Assembly (NCBI RefSeq): GCF_017562075.2
Contig: NC_054083.1
Location: 10,974,607-11,038,606 of the forward strand
Source: Anopheles merus
Taxonomy: Eukaryota; Arthropoda; Insecta; Diptera; Culicidae
Direction: 5' to 3'
DNA: 64,000 nt
Shown here: positions 46,891-58,600 of the stretch, in pieces
Layout of the letters: each line of letters opens with the position of its first letter
How positions within the stretch are numbered: position 1 is the stretch's first letter
Notes under the pieces: model-generated
Databases searched by the model: none
Told to the model about the DNA's origin: nothing
What the model saw: the letters and a program-made list of their open reading frames with translations, nothing else
Made by a program: the position numbers and the translations under genes

Positions 46891-47251
46891 GCTGTCCGGA
46901 CTACCCGGAATACGAATCAAAATTATGTTTTTTTTTCGAACTTTTTTTCGACTTAAATTATTGCAAATATTTGTTGCTAGAATGTAGCAGGTTTGCTTCA
47001 GTTAAGTGAGTTATACAGAGGTTTTATCGATTAAAATTTAATTTGTAAGAAAATATTACACCCCAAAAATGCTTTTTTTCCCGTTATTCGAAGCAATACA
47101 GTAAATAATTTAAACAATCTAAATATAAACCAAGGTGTATGGAAAAAATAAATATAAGTGAGAATTATATTTATACATTTGGCTTATTATTTATCAATTA
47201 TCTATTCAAATCGTTTGGACAAAGTAGACGATATTATTTTAAACCCAAATA

Positions 47252-48103
47252 GGGTAATTTGCCAAATGTTGCACATCACCCAATTATTGCACACTGCGTA
47301 TTAGTTGCTGTTTATCCAAATATTTATAAAACTTTTTTTACGATTTTTTAAACAGAAATGAAAATATGTCGACTAATTTCGATCAAATCGAATGGATTTC
47401 TTAGCAACCGCTAAGAGTTGTGCCAGGCAAAATAAGGTTCATTTCGCTCTGTGAACAACTTACACTTTATATTTTGATTGTAATTAACCAAATAGGGTTA
47501 AGTCTCACGATTCGGTAACAAAATTTTCCACTTTTTGCAAAAAATGTTATTTTAATCCACTGTTTAATAATTGGAACAAAGAGAATGTTTTGATCCCATT
47601 TTTTGCACACCCCAAATCCTCCTTTTTTCATCGTGCTATCATTTTGATAGTGTTTTGTTTACAATTTGCGTGCGGTTGCAGGTGCAAGTTCGCTACCTAT
47701 TTTGCGGAATTCAAGCTTGAACCAAGGACAAACGTGTCATGTAACAGCGTATCGTATTGTCCTATATACTATTCGATAGAAAAACATCCATTTCAGACCT
47801 CTTTTTTTGTCTATTTCAGTGTGTATGTATGTATTATTTCAAGAAAGTATTCAATAATTGGCTATAATTTAATTTTGTGTTTTTGTAAGTGTGCAACAAT
47901 TGGATTTTTGAATAGGTTTAAAAAACATTATTTCTTGGCATTATTCATCATTTTTATCCCTATAATAAAATATGCATACTATTTTTGAAACAATAATGAT
48001 GTATGCTAGACACAAATAACAAGAATATTGTGTATTTATCCATCTCAAACATATGAAAAACATTGGCTGTTCCCTTAAGTGTGCAACAATTGGAAAAATA
48101 CCC
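47252..48103. mobile_element. Inverted-repeat element, 852 bp
   Basis: The left end (GGGTAATTTGCCAAATGTTG, then CACA) matches the inverted right end at about 21 of 24 positions. Extra copies of GTGTGCAACAATTGG lie at 47889 and 48079. The AT-rich frames inside carry no domain. Target duplication was not resolved. Confidence 0.6.
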
Positions 48104-50948
48104 AAAAAGTCTCCTAAGCCACTTTTTGGTTTTCTTGAAAAACAATAAAAAAAAGACTTATATTAAAAACTATCATGTAACTTTGCACTATATCAGATTT
48201 ACTTTTTTACCTGGTTGTTACTAACTGAAAACCAAAACAAATATTTTTTTATATTTCACTCCTATGTTTGATAAAAAATACATAACGTTTAAATGTTTTC
48301 TTTGTATCAAAGTCATACGTTTTTGAACGAAAGTTTCAAAAAAATCTTGTTCATACAATAACGAAAACAGTTTTTACTCTCATTAGTTGTTCAAGGTTAC
48401 CGCAACCACAAAAAAAAAACACACAGTGAGCAAGGCATGGTTTCAATGATGTGCATTGCATGTGCTTCGTGTTGAGCTCAAATCAGCTTCATGGTTTCGC
48501 CTCCATTTCCGTACCCACACACATGCAAACCATTTAGATGCCGATGTGCATCTGCTCGGTGAATAAATCCCTCACCAGTGAAAAGGCAGCTCGTACAACT
48601 CTCCTCCAAGGAATATGGTACCTTTCTCACATCCAAACTGAGACGATAGACGCAAAAATGTGCCCATTGCAGTATGGAGCTGGGGCGCTCTGTGAGCACT
48701 TTCCACGTCAGCTCAATCCTCTAGGAAATATTTCAAGAACGTCGCTATTCATTCGGTGTGCCGCGTCACGCTGCACTGGGGCAACGCACCGACACCATCC
48801 TACTGTTCACGACTGTAGACTCCACCAGGGAAGCTAGCAGGGAGTCCTGCAGGACCAGGCAACACCACACAACATGGGAGCCATCTGTCGAAAGGGAACA
48901 CCATTCCCATTTGCTCTCCCTCCTGAGAAGCTTCCTCCAGGGACGGCCCAGAGATTGTTCGAAAGTGAAATATTGTTTCAAGGATTGGAAAAGAATGCAA
49001 GATCGGCGAAAGTGAGCAACGACCGTACAAACTCGCACACTTGCACTCAGCTGACACGGCCCTACGGGTCTGTTTTCTTTTTTATCCGCGTTCTGCTTGT
49101 GAAGCCGCTACTGTTTCAACACCAACGAGTGGAATTAAAGCGGCAAAGACAAATCCGGAAATCGATTTCGCCCAAAGCCTCCGTCCTTGGCATTTCCATT
49201 GTCGGCACAGATGACAGTCAGGAAAAATGGACCTATGATCCGGATGAATGTGAAGCGAGTGGAGAACAAAAAAATGCATCATCCCATCTTTGCTAAATGG
49301 AAAACGAACTTCTCACTACCTCCACATAGTCCTTCGGCTTTCCAGTACGAGTGAAAAAGGGATTCATTTACGCAACGACTACACTTGGCCGAGACAAGGT
49401 ACCGTAAGACTGCCGCAGCCGGAACATGTCCACCAAGAGATGCACATCTCTGCGACGTCAGCTTACGATCGAGTTGACAAATGCTCACGCCCTGCCTCCT
49501 AACCAAGTTGGGTTACACGCACCGGCAAGCAACGAGATCATCGGCGCGCGAAGAACTTCATTATGTGACACTAATTAATCCCAAGCCGCCCGTTGCAAGC
49601 TATACGGAAGAACATTATCATAATTTTATTGCGTCGTTAACGAATCCTCACGATACGGACGCCTCAGATTCCGTACTTTGCCGTCTTTGTCGTCGTTATC
49701 GTCGTGGTGGTCGCCTCATTGCTGGAGGTGAGACGGCTTGGTGCTTGGTTCTTCATTAGCGCGTTTCCCCTTTGTAGCGCGATGGAATCTTCGACCAACA
49801 CCTTTGCCCAGTCGCATTGCTGACTCGCCCTGCTGAAGGTGGTAATTCTGCAAGTGAGCAGAAAGTAATCCATGTCCGAAGATGGCGTGCTAATGCGCTG
49901 AGGAGGAGTTTAATGTTTGTACATTAAACACACTAATTATACTTGCGCGTTGCTGCGGTTAGTTCGCCACGACCGATTAATGGTGGAGCGACGGGATTGG
50001 GTCCCTGTTTTAAGTGCAGATTCTAAATGTGTTGTCTTCATGTGTTCTCCAATGTAATAACAATGAGAATAGAGTCAGTTTTCAACAAATTGCCATGCGT
50101 TGGAATTTTAATATTAATTATCTAAACAGAATGAATTATGTCTATATTAGTTTGAAGTCACTAGGGTTTGATAAGTGATGTAGTTAAACATTTTTTTAAG
50201 TTGGAAGAAAAAAAGGGAAAATTTTATAATTTTTTAAAAAGGACAAATATTTAATGATTAATTAATTCAAGGAATACATAAGTTCCTAAAACTTCTCTTG
50301 TTAAACGTCCAAATACTTTAACAAAGATATTCAAACAACCCCGCAGCGCAGCTTAGCTATTCTACTATAGTAAAATGTATTATACATACATTATACTAGA
50401 GTAATTATCTACACAATAAAGGTGTATAAGAACCACTTTCTAGAATGACTGCTTTATAAATAACTAAATCACTGCTTTATACATTCATACTTACTCTTTT
50501 ATCGTTTACATCTTAAAAGTTATATAAACACATAATACATTGAACTAGCATGCAGTATTATTGTTTACTATTCTTGCAGTATATACCTATTTTAAACGAT
50601 TGATCCACTGCACTAAGATAAACATAATAGTAACCAACTGTCTATGGGGCTATGTGATCATAAGCCAACAAGTTAACACTTGACATTGACTTGTATCGGT
50701 TGACAACACCGAGCACTAAAACTCTGATAGTAACGACAGCAAATATATGCTACCGTGGCAGGAACCTGCCACCTAGTTTCGACCGTCGTAGTTGATCTTT
50801 GAGCTCACGTCAAAAAAGACCGTCCCGAAAATCAACCAACAGTTTGGTTTCCGGGTTTATCATCATCTATCAGACGAGCTATCGTCAGATGTGTGCATCC
50901 AATATAGGGGACTTGAAATGCCAAATAAAACATCATAACATCAATTAA
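48104..50948. other. Non-coding spacer
   Basis: 48450-49900 is GC-richer with overlapping frames on both strands that show no domain. 49920-50940 is AT-rich. No gene supported. Confidence 0.3.
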
Positions 50949-50979
50949 AGCTCTAACGCCAGTATCCAATCTTGTGCAG

Positions 50980-51266
50980 TGCCTTTCATTTCAAGGGTTC
51001 TTGGTCCGGGAAAGCTCCGTACGGACGATGTTGTTCACCGAACCGGATTCAGGGCTTTTGGATTGCCTCGAGTTGAGCAGCACGTTTATGGAGTCGATGG
51101 ATGGCGCTACCAGATACATTTGATTCACCCTTCCGGACCTAATCAGCCAAAACGGGTTAGCTTTACCGGCGATGACGGTAACGCGTATGCTATAGCCACT
51201 GTATCCGTTCGGAATGTTTCCACCTTTCTGTTTCACGAATGTCAGCTACCATTAGATGAAAAATAA
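50980..51266 (+). CDS. Probable terminal coding exon of an unrecognised gene
   Basis: An acceptor-like TCTTGTGCAG ends at 50979. The frame after it runs 95 codons to a TAA with balanced codon use, unlike the AT-rich flanks. It contains GWRYQIHLIHPSG, a VSFTGDDGNAYAIATVSV stretch that looks like beta strands, and one cysteine. There is no ATG in the open frame (open from 50949; the first codon after the acceptor is GTG-like), so it is likely a 3' exon whose partners lie upstream. No upstream exon could be identified, and it could also be a gene relic. Family unknown. Confidence 0.45.
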
Positions 51267-52030
51267 TCGAAAAGTTTAAGAGCTACTACGGACTGCACTC
51301 TCGTTCATTGGAACAGAAATTTTAGATTGATGCTAGCTGAAACATTTCCCTAGTGCAGTCATCTAGTATAAGTTACTTCTTTGTTTAATGCCTCTGGAAT
51401 GGCCTGGTTCGAAAAACATACATTTCATTGAATGGAGTCCTTGCAGCACATGTTATTCGGATGTATTGGCTAAAAATGTATGCTCGTAAAGGTAGTAATG
51501 TTATAATCATTGTTTAAATTTTATTGTTGATAGTTGAACAGTATTTGCTATACATCAACTAATAACAACAAAGCACATAAGGCTGAGTAGGGGATGATTT
51601 GAATATTTTGGAAGCTGTTGTATTATCCATGCTTTAACATTTGTTTGCTTTTTAAATTAAATTGTATTTTCATTTATTTATTAATTAATTTATTTATTTT
51701 TGTTTAATCTATTGATTCATTTAGTTTTATTTTTCTATGATTTATGTATTTATTTTTCATAATTTATTTATTTATTTCTTAATGATTTATTAATTTATTT
51801 GTTTTTTTATTATTACTACTTCTTATTCTAGATGTACTAACTAATTAATTATTATTAATTCTTTATATTTATTTTTTTATTATTATTTTACGTATTTATT
51901 TATTTATTTATTCATTTATTTATTTTTGATTGCTTCGTAAAAAGATTATTATAGTATGCTACATAGAGTTTATTCATTCACTAGTTAGTGTTTGTTGTTA
52001 CCACGCCTAAAGTTCTACGTAGGAAAAATC
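51267..52030. repeat. AT-rich spacer with (ATTT)n-like low complexity
   Basis: 51659-51930 is dominated by TTTATTTA/ATTAATTA units. The rest is unremarkable. No gene. Confidence 0.7.
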
Positions 52031-52295
52031 GGGGCAAAATGAGCATATTAAGCTGTTCATTCAATATTCCTTTTAATTAGCCACAAAACACAATTATTCT
52101 TACGCGGGACAAAATGGGGATACCACTAGGGCAATTTTTTCTTGGTTATTTGTTGATTACGGGTAAATAATAAAACTACATGGTGTTCATAGAACACTCC
52201 GTGGAATACATTTTTAACCCTTGCCATTTGTCCTCACCGTGAAATAATGTTTACATAGAGGATGCCTATTTTGCCTCGCATGCTCATTTTGCTCC
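52031..52295. mobile_element. Small inverted-repeat element (MITE), 265 bp
   Basis: Left end GGGGCAAAATGAGCAT; right end is its reverse complement with one mismatch (ATGCTCATTTTGCTCC). Further GGACAAAATGGGG and GGGCAATTTT strings lie inside. Target duplication was not resolved. Confidence 0.65.
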
Positions 52296-54732
52296 ATTTT
52301 GTTTACCCCTCCGCTCCCCTTGCTCAATTTTTCAAACAAATAAAAACATACAATATAAATTGTTAAACTTAAAAATGCTTAATGTAACTTTTGGAAAAAA
52401 AAAATATTACAAATCTAGGAAATAGGTATAATCAATGTTGCAAAAACAATCTGAGTCCTTAAACGGCTTGTAAATTTATTTGCGAACTAAATAACACATT
52501 AGCATCTTATTGAAACAAGTTTAAGTTGCGTGTTTCATTTGTCATTTTGAAATCATATGTGACAACATATCAGTTTACAATTAAATAAAACATGCAAACA
52601 CAAACGTCTTAAGGGACACATAACGACTAATGTTGCAGTAAAATCAATAGCAGAGCATCAGGTGCTTGTTTCAAATCGTTTTTACATGGGTCATTTGTTT
52701 TGTATCGTTCCTAACATGCGTGGATGTCATTAAACTCTCAACCTTATTTCTCTTTTGCGGCAAAATTTTGGAAGAAAGCTTTCCAACATTGTGATGAAAT
52801 TGGTCATGGCACAAACCTTGAAATAACATTGTTCACTATTCGCACTGTTTAACATATTTGACAACTTGATTTACTACATCAGTTTGGATTGTTCGCATTT
52901 TCACATGATTTTCGCATATTTTTATTCATAAAAAATGCCAAAAATATTACATACTATACTATACGCCATAAAGCAGGGAAAATCAGAAAAATTGATTTTA
53001 AATACTACCCATCATTTTGAGTTAAATATAGAACAAGTCTAGATAAATGACAGCTTCGAACACCTTGAGCAAGCTTACCTCGAATAAAGACAGGGCAAGC
53101 AACAGCAGCTCGCCATACTCGCCATCACTTGCTCAGCAAGATAGTCGTTGCCTAATCCTGGCTTTACAATTTTCTTACCATATCGGGAGCGTAGCCAGGA
53201 AACTGTCATGGGAAACTGCTCAAATACCGTGGCAAAACTTTGCGCAACATTCTTTACTCGTAACCTGACCTGACATTAAGCTTCTTTGGAAAGTTTATCA
53301 CCTCTTGGCATGCTGCAGCGGAGCCAACAAAATATACATAAAACCTCCATCGCCCAGCCAGACACGGTCGCGCCGGTAAACGGCACTTAGAGAAAAACAA
53401 ATGATAAAATAAGCTCGAGAGGTGAAAGTTTTAGCTCCCGGTCTATACCACCATGGCAAAGGCAAGGTGGCAATGATTGGCGTAATAGACCAAATAGGAA
53501 CCCCTAAATGCTTAATCTTGGCATGATACTGTTGCTCGCGTTAGTAGGTTGAGTTTTTCCTGTAAGCAACCAACAATTAATAAAAGATAAATTTTGGTAA
53601 ATATCAAAAGTCTAGATTTTGTATACCTAACCTATACCTAACCTGAATTAAAAAGAAATCTTTAACATTTTTTGTTGTTGTAAAATTCACAACCGATTTA
53701 ATGGGCCCCTGGAACATTTCTAAAGCAGTGGTACGATCGTGCTCATTCTTTTTTAACGTATCTTAAGACATTAAGGATCTCGCGACCAAAGCAGCTGTGC
53801 GATTTTCGAGAAGAGTGTACCACATGGTCTATCTCGTGAAAGGGTACTACCGCACCGTGAAAAGCTTTCATCCGTGATGGTGATTGCATTCGACATTCGA
53901 TGAAAGAAAAACCGGGCGAGATACCATGTGGGAATAAGATCAAATTTCCATCTGCATAGCATTACGTCTACCATCCGGTCAATGGCAAAATCATTCGTTT
54001 TTCCTTTATTTGCCAGCAACCGATACCACATAAGAGCGGCACAGCCTACTGGATTTGGCGCGAGATTCGTAACATCTTTGAACGACTTTGACTTCTCTAA
54101 AGGTTCTAGACAACGCCAGCCGTCGGCAACCAAGACCACCACCACGACGATGATGATGGTGGTGATGACGATGATGCTTGGAAGAAGAGTGCATTTTAAA
54201 TAATGTATTCTTCATTATCATATGTTTCGAAGCTTTTCCGTCTCGGTTTTGGTGGCGCTTCTAGTTGACTGTGGATGCTTTCGGACCCGTGGTTTGTCAG
54301 CTCAGATTGGGATAGCACAATGCAGGGAGACAGCTATTGTGACGATGAATATTTCATCGTTCAGCCAAACGCCCTCGAACATACACAAATACTTATACAG
54401 CGATGTGCTTACGGTTACCATATCCACATAAATCACATATGAACATCTACTTTCTGTGAATACTTCTTTCGCTCCAGCTGTAGTCAAACCGTACCGCGCA
54501 GCTGGCAAAATTTCATGGAAATGAATCACGAATGGCGCAATACATGTATGCTTTTTTGTACTTGTATCGTTTATCTTCAGCTTTGATGGGTACTCTAGCG
54601 GCAAGTCACTTCTGCGTACCATTGATTCATGTTTATGAAGCAGGTCATGAATGCTAACACCCATCTACTTACATCGCGCTGTATTTTGAGGTCGGGTTTT
54701 GCTCAAATTCTAATCTAAACATTCTTCGCCAA
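52296..54732. other. Non-coding spacer
   Basis: AT-rich to 53040, then mixed. 53740-54680 carries opposing frames of about 120 codons and one 69-codon plus frame at 54222 with a hydrophobic start, but no family, splice pattern or conserved motif supports any of them. Confidence 0.3.
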
Positions 54733-55020
54733 ATCGATGGAGAGCCGTAAGATATGCGATTGGACCTATAGAGGTAAAGGGTAGGGAGTTGTAGAATGTA
54801 GCATAATTAAAACTATAATACACAAAATTCAATTTTGCAATTTCAATTGATATGCTACCGGACGAAAACAAGCTTTACGAAAAAAGAGCTGGAAACAAGA
54901 AAAGGAAAAAAAAACATCGACAGAATCCGCTGGACCTACATGCTTTTGCCACGTAGATTGATTACTAGTTAACAATGAATTATAGACATAGAGCTACTAA
55001 GAGTTCCGAAAAATATAAAA
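54733..55020 (+). repeat. Direct repeat R2, copy 1
   Basis: It begins ATCGATGGAGAGCCGTAAGA and matches 57347-57580 closely along its length, ending TAAGAGTTCCGAAAAATATA. About 57 bp near 54932-54988 are absent from the second copy. Confidence 0.85.
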
Positions 55021-56624
55021 TCTAAATAAATCAAATGTAGTGTAAAATACTACTCAAATATACAAATACAGAACGTTCACGTCATAATTTAAAATAAAAC
55101 CAGACAAAAGCAAATCCCTTTTTCACTTCCCTTTTCATTCTGGTTACATTGATGATGAACTCACATTTTTTGCACACACTTATTCGGTTACTGAGAATCT
55201 ACTCTAGTGTAAAATTGAACTCTTTCATAGCCGTAGCCCACTGAATACAGTTGGGAGCCAGTTTAAGACCGACCAGGGTAGCCTGATTGCGATATCCCAA
55301 GACTCTCTCTTTCTCTCGAGCTCAAAGAAAGGATTGAAAAGTGCCAGTTTTCTATCTTCACTCAGAAAATTGATGGCATCTTACGGTCAGAAGCTAACGA
55401 AATCGATCCCCACTGCCGCTGTACGGTAGCGAGCTGCAAGGCTAGCCTAGCGCGTACTAGTACGCCCTTCCTTTGATAAAATGTGATTTTCTCCGTGCAA
55501 ATATTTGCTTCTTCGGAAGAAATTGACATTTTCTATTCACTCATCTCACTACCAGCGATGCATGTGAACTCCCTCCTCCTCGAACGCTGAATGGTGATGG
55601 GAACGGATGTAGGACGCAGACAGATACATCCGGGTTCTTATGCGTTGCGGTAGCCGCAAGATCATAAAAATGATGCTTTTTCGATGAAACTGCTGCTTCG
55701 CCTTCCTAGTATACAATATCTATGTAAACTTATCGGTTCGTTTGCTGACCCACTTCCTGCTTTGTGGTTGTGGCCAGATTTTCCATCTTCGTAAACTGCA
55801 TTTCAAAGTGCGGAAGGGTCTATGAAACCATCCCAAAAAATAAAACCTCGCATGAGATCAAGCTAATCGATGAGTTCAAACCTAGGAAGATATTTTGTAT
55901 ACCATTCTTATACACATAACTAAAACCTCTTTTCATTTGCAAAAAAGTTAACCTTTTCTGAATACGTTCCATTTTTCCAACCTTCTTCGGAAACAGAGTC
56001 AAAAAAACTCAGTATCGGAAGTTTTGGAACTTACTAGCAAGCGATATACCGCTGGCAACAAAAGCTCACAGCATGCCCAACAGCACGCTTGTTTGAAGAG
56101 CACTCAGACCGTTGGCAGTAAGTGGTTTACCCTATGGTTTGTCTTACAATCCGCAATGAGCGGAAGGTATACAAAAGTTTTTCCAGCCGCTTGTGTTTCG
56201 GCTATTTCGTGAATGTTCCAACCGGGCTTCATCAAGACGTCCGGTCGTAATGAACTTTCTGGGCAGTACATGGAACAAAGGTGTTGAATGCACAGCACCG
56301 TCCGAAAACGTTCTGTTGACTTTGTGCTCTACAATGTGCCCGGTCGTGAATTAAATACTGTGCGTGTAGGTACATCTCAACGAAAGTAACTGCAAAAACA
56401 TATTTGCTTGCGTGTAGAAAATGTGGAAAAGTTAAAGTTTGTGTGCATGGGTTCATAAAAGATCGTCCTCCTCTAAAGTATAATTTTTTATCACAGTGTG
56501 TCGGTTCGTTAGAGTTAGAGTGTAGCGTAAATGTAAAAATGAAATTGAGGTATTTGGTTTAGATTAATCTATAACAAGTTAACAAATCAATGTCAGTACT
56601 TCAAACTGATAGGCAATTGCATTC
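55021..56624. other. Non-coding spacer
   Basis: 55130-56450 is GC-balanced with short frames only; no gene supported. Confidence 0.3.
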
Positions 56625-57300
56625 CCAATAGATAACGTTTACATTAAAAAAATGGACAAATATTATCGATAATTGTCGAATAGTTGATGGGTTTATCTTC
56701 ACCCGCACTTTACAATTGCACTTTCAATAATAGTGTCTCATTAGCCAGCACGTACAATTTGACACCTTTATCAGTCGACATTTAACCGTGAGGGCAAACA
56801 AACTTAGGCAACTTCCTTTAGAAGCGTTCGCGATCAAAGAACGGTACATCGTACCGTCTAAAACGGACACCGTGCGGCTGCTTGTGGACTTCGTATAAGC
56901 CTGTATAAGCCTGCGGCATCTACACCATGTTGGCACTATTAGAGAACAATCAGACCATAGAAAGAAAACCCCATTACGATTGGCTAGAGCAACAAGAAGC
57001 TGAAAAAGGTGCTGAAAATGAAGCCCGAGGGAAAAGTGGCTACATCGCTGTGATCGCTTGGCCGGGAGGTCGATGCAACCGATCAAACAGTGAAATAGTC
57101 CTGCGAAACGCGAACAAACATATCAGAAATCAGCAATCCGGTCCACAGGCTTCGCAGTGGCAAGAAATGAGGCCAAAACTCAATTAAACTTTGAATAATT
57201 ACCTTTCAAAGGATGTTCATGTAAAAAGATGTATTGCTTTTTTCTACAGCTAGCGGAAAAAAGATAATTTTTCGTATGCAAACGCTATGTGTACTATTCA
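56625..57300. repeat. Dispersed repeat R1, copy 2
   Basis: Collinear blocks shared with 18815-19340: GTCTAAAACG at 56857, TTGTGGACTTCGT at 56882, GAACAATCAGACCAT at 56944, GCTTGGCCGGGAGGTC at 57056 and CCTTTCAAAGGATGTTCAT at 57202. This copy is longer in the middle (56960-57050). Confidence 0.7.
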
Positions 57301-57346
57301 ATCAAATCATGATGATGATGATGCTCACCTCGTACTTCTGTATAGG

Positions 57347-57580
57347 ATCGATGGAGAGCCGTAAGATGTGCGATTGGACCTATAGAGGTAAAAGGTAGGG
57401 AGTTGTAGAATGTAGCATAATTAAAACTATAATACACAAAATTCAATTCTACAATTTTAATAGATATACCAACGAACGAAAACGAGCTTTACAAACAAAG
57501 AGCTGGAAACAAGAAAAAAGTATAAAAAAAAAACATTGACCGAATCCGCTGGAGCTACTAAGGGTTCCGAAATATATAAA
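57347..57580 (+). repeat. Direct repeat R2, copy 2
   Basis: Same orientation as 54733-55020, about 2.6 kb away, highly similar, ending in an A-rich stretch. It follows a short GATGATGATG tract. Confidence 0.85.
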
Positions 57581-58438
57581 AAAAATATATTAATTTTCCG
57601 AAAGTATAATTTTTTTTAAATATAGAATTTAAACAAATGAGTCGCATATGAATCGAAAACCAGCGATTGTTCTCTGATTGACAATTTCAGTGGGATACGC
57701 ATTAAATATTCTTATGCCTTTGAAGAATTTCTGGCATGAGCAGACGAATAGTTGGGCATTCGTGATTCATTCGCAACTTTTTATGTAACTCCAATTTTAC
57801 CCATATCGTAAAAATATAAAAGGTCACTGAAAGTCAAGTCCGTTATAGATAAAGTCAAAGGATCGACAATAGTTATTACGCCTAAGAAGAAGAAAAAATA
57901 CTCTATATTCAAGCCAAATACTACTGTTCACATTGAAATTATAAATATTAACATAACTGGTTTATCTTTAGTCAATTATACTAGTAGTGGTACTCTACCA
58001 AATATTGAATGTGAGTTCAAAGCTTTTTTGTGAGAAATGAATGCATCACAGTTATGAATTTTAAAAAAATCTACGAAAAATGCAGCCAACTAAATACATA
58101 ATCTGACACGTTTGTGTCTAAAGTTTACATTGCTTAATGCCCTTTCGCATGCATTTGGCGTTAATCCGTAATTACCTGTAACGGTGTTAACATGTCGTCT
58201 TACGCTCGAAAAAGCACTCCCTACCCCCAGATGCACCATTACTAGCTAGGTGCATCCAACGTCATGGATACAACGCCGAACAGTGTCCCAACAGTGCCAT
58301 TTCTTACCATCATGCGGGTCGGGTCTCAAAGGACGCACGAAAGTTGCCCGATTTTCCAACAGTTTCTGAGCTGGGACACTCTTTCAAGTTGAACCATTTA
58401 GCAACAACGTGAAAAGCTTGCCAGACGATGAGTATGAG
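57581..58438. other. AT-rich spacer
   Basis: No gene or clear repeat. Confidence 0.3.

Positions 58439-58600
<162 letters not shown>

Noticed and set aside
47590..47988. 132-codon plus-strand frame rich in F, I and C
   Set aside because: It lies inside the 852-bp inverted-repeat element and its composition is what AT-rich DNA gives by chance.
54222..54431. 69-codon plus frame with a signal-peptide-like start
   Set aside because: The hydrophobic start is suggestive, but opposing frames are equally long, there is no clear promoter or poly(A) signal and the family is unknown.
53771..54664. Two minus-strand frames of 124 and 120 codons
   Set aside because: They could be exons of one gene, but no consistent donor-acceptor pair joins them and no motif was recognised.
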